Shown: positions 5,707 through 6,253 of the stretch, one piece after another
How positions within the stretch are numbered: position 1 is the first letter of the stretch
Layout of the letters: each line of letters begins with the position of its first letter
Source of the DNA: Azonexus sp.
GTDB taxonomy: Bacteria > Pseudomonadota > Gammaproteobacteria > Burkholderiales > Rhodocyclaceae
Length of the DNA: 6,253 nt
Assembly: GCA_031285115.1 (NCBI GenBank)
Contig: JAITWU010000007.1
Location: 1 to 6,253, forward strand
Reading direction: 5' to 3'
Made by a program: the position numbers and the translations under genes
The notes under the pieces: model-generated
What the model was told of the DNA's origin: nothing
The model's input: only the letters and a program-made list of their open reading frames with translations
Databases searched by the model: none

Positions 5707-6009
5707 ATGACAAAGCCTGACATGCCCTCCTTCATCATCATTGGCATCACCAGGCAAGGCGCGAGATTCCGCCCCAGCGACTGGGCCGAACGACTCTGCG
5801 GCGTCATGTCGGTATTTGGCGTCGAACGCAAGATGAAATACTCCCCCTACGTCGGGCCATGCCACTACGACGGTCAAAAAGCCGTTTTCGTCGATGGTCG
5901 CCTCGCCGAAATCGAGCCGATGGCCTACCGCTTCATGCTCAACTTCGCCCACGACAACGATTTGCAAATCATTGACGGCGTCTGCCCCGGCGACAAAAAA
6001 TCACATTAG
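5707..6009 (+). CDS. DUF3579 family protein
   Basis: A 100-residue cytosolic protein. It contains the block FRPSDWAERLCGVMSVFG (21-38), then KYSPYV (44-49), a FVDGRLAEIEPMAYRFML region (61-78) and FAHDNDLQIIDG (80-91). This pattern and length match DUF3579, a betaproteobacterial family of unknown function which, as I recall, is often found close to rpsT and arg genes. If so, the arg neighbourhood here is a conserved context even though rpsT is not in the window. The ATG at 5707 has an AGAGA about 7 bases upstream. An in-frame TTG at 5692 would add five residues and is not preferred. The stop is followed 5 bases later by a long hairpin. No signal peptide or membrane helix is visible. Confidence 0.88.
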   Translation: MTKPDMPSFIIIGITRQGARFRPSDWAERLCGVMSVFGVERKMKYSPYVGPCHYDGQKAVFVDGRLAEIEPMAYRFMLNFAHDNDLQIIDGVCPGDKKSH

Positions 6010-6014
6010 GGCGG

Positions 6015-6053
6015 TTGCGTTTTATAGCTGTACTATTAAACGCAAGTCGATTT
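6015..6053 (+). terminator. Candidate terminator hairpin after the DUF3579 gene
   Basis: TTGCGTTT (6015-6022) pairs perfectly with AAACGCAA (6038-6045). Inside it, after one T/T mismatch, ATAG (6024-6027) pairs with CTAT (6033-6036) around the loop CTGTA. The hairpin starts five bases after the stop codon. A short T-run (TTTT, 6050-6053) comes a few bases after the stem rather than directly against it, so it is a weak intrinsic terminator at best. It could also be a stability element or an operator-like palindrome. Confidence 0.45.
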
Positions 6054-6105
6054 TGCCGGGCTGTTGCACGAAGCTCATCCGTCACAACCAGCAAGGCTCG
6101 ATCGT

Positions 6106-6140
6106 CCCTCGCCCCCTTGGGGGAGAGGGAAAGAGGGAGA
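6106..6140. repeat. Truncated copy of the G/C-rich intergenic repeat
   Basis: CCCTCGCCCCC (6106-6116) pairs with GGGGGAGAGGG (6119-6129) with one mismatch. It is followed by a second arm start, GGGAGAG (about 6134-6140). This parallels the first half of the element between argF and argG (2187-2224), where the first hairpin is also followed by a GGGAGAGGG arm. The copy breaks off after GGGAGAG, where sequence leading into the IS110 transposase tail begins. Confidence 0.65.
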
Positions 6141-6253
6141 GCAACTGTGTTCCCCGTCCAGTATTTTTCAAACATGGTTGGCCTGTTGATAGTCAGGTTG
6201 CCAGGGAATCCCGGACTTGATGATGGCATTGAGGACGGTCAGCAGTTTGTGCA
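6141..6253 (-). mobile_element. 3' end of an IS110-family insertion sequence running off the right edge
   Basis: This covers the C-terminal part of an IS110-type transposase gene (6168-6253) and the short noncoding tail behind its stop. The boundary near 6140/6141 is inferred from the interruption of the G/C-rich repeat there. IS110 elements lack ordinary terminal inverted repeats, so the end cannot be fixed from this side alone. The other end, where a guide (bridge) RNA could be encoded, is outside the window. Confidence 0.6.
6168..6253 (-). CDS. C-terminal fragment of an IS110-family transposase
   Basis: Reading the minus strand from the window edge to TGA at 6170-6168 gives a 27-residue tail that contains HKLLTVLNAIIKSGIPWQPD. 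The pattern KLLT(V/I)LNA followed by a short basic stretch and PW is the typical C-terminus of IS110/IS116/IS902 transposases. These are DEDD/serine recombinases guided in several members by an IS-encoded RNA. Only the tail is present, so neither the RuvC-like domain nor the catalytic serine can be seen, and intactness cannot be judged. Confidence 0.75.
   Translation of the reverse strand, partial: HKLLTVLNAIIKSGIPWQPDYQQANHV

Noticed and set aside
5969..6229. 86-codon minus-strand frame over the DUF3579 tail and repeat
   Set aside because: It crosses the hairpin, the repeat and the IS110 junction, and its translation is basic and low in structure. It looks like a chance frame.

Overview
The window looks like a chromosomal segment of a moderately GC-rich betaproteobacterium, most likely of the Rhodocyclales type (Dechloromonas, Azonexus, Accumulibacter and relatives). 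This is inferred from the gene set: a type I argG followed by a two-helix DUF2788 protein and yajQ, plus a DUF3579 gene, which is a family I know mainly from betaproteobacteria. No search was run, so the taxon is an inference.

The core is a minus-strand arginine operon read from about 4.4 kb down to 0.19 kb: argD (acetylornithine aminotransferase), argF (ornithine carbamoyltransferase), argG (argininosuccinate synthase), a small DUF2788 membrane protein and yajQ. The spacing is 3 bases between argD and argF, 146 between argF and argG, 3 between argG and the DUF2788 gene and 1 before yajQ. ArgD, ArgF and ArgG catalyse three steps from glutamate to arginine. argA/J, argB, argC, argE and argH must lie elsewhere. 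The one large gap, argF-argG, holds a G/C-rich inverted-repeat element. The operon leader holds a strong intrinsic-terminator shape just before the argD ribosome binding site, overlapped by a 27-codon reading frame that carries two consecutive arginine codons and ends in a TGATG overlap with argD. This possible attenuator is the most interesting feature of the window.

To the right, divergent from the operon, lies an orphan ParA-type ATPase with no ParB beside it. It overlaps tail to tail by 14 bases with a 72-residue unknown gene. Then comes the DUF3579 gene on the plus strand, followed by a long imperfect hairpin.

Both ends of the window are insertion-sequence fragments that run off the edge. 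On the left (about 1-119) is an IS-like terminus with paired 12-base repeats and the first 26 codons of an ORF. On the right (about 6141-6253) is the C-terminal tail of an IS110-family transposase. Both junctions lie directly against a GGGAGAG(GGG) arm of the same repeat type found between argF and argG, which suggests that this repeat is a landing site for mobile elements.
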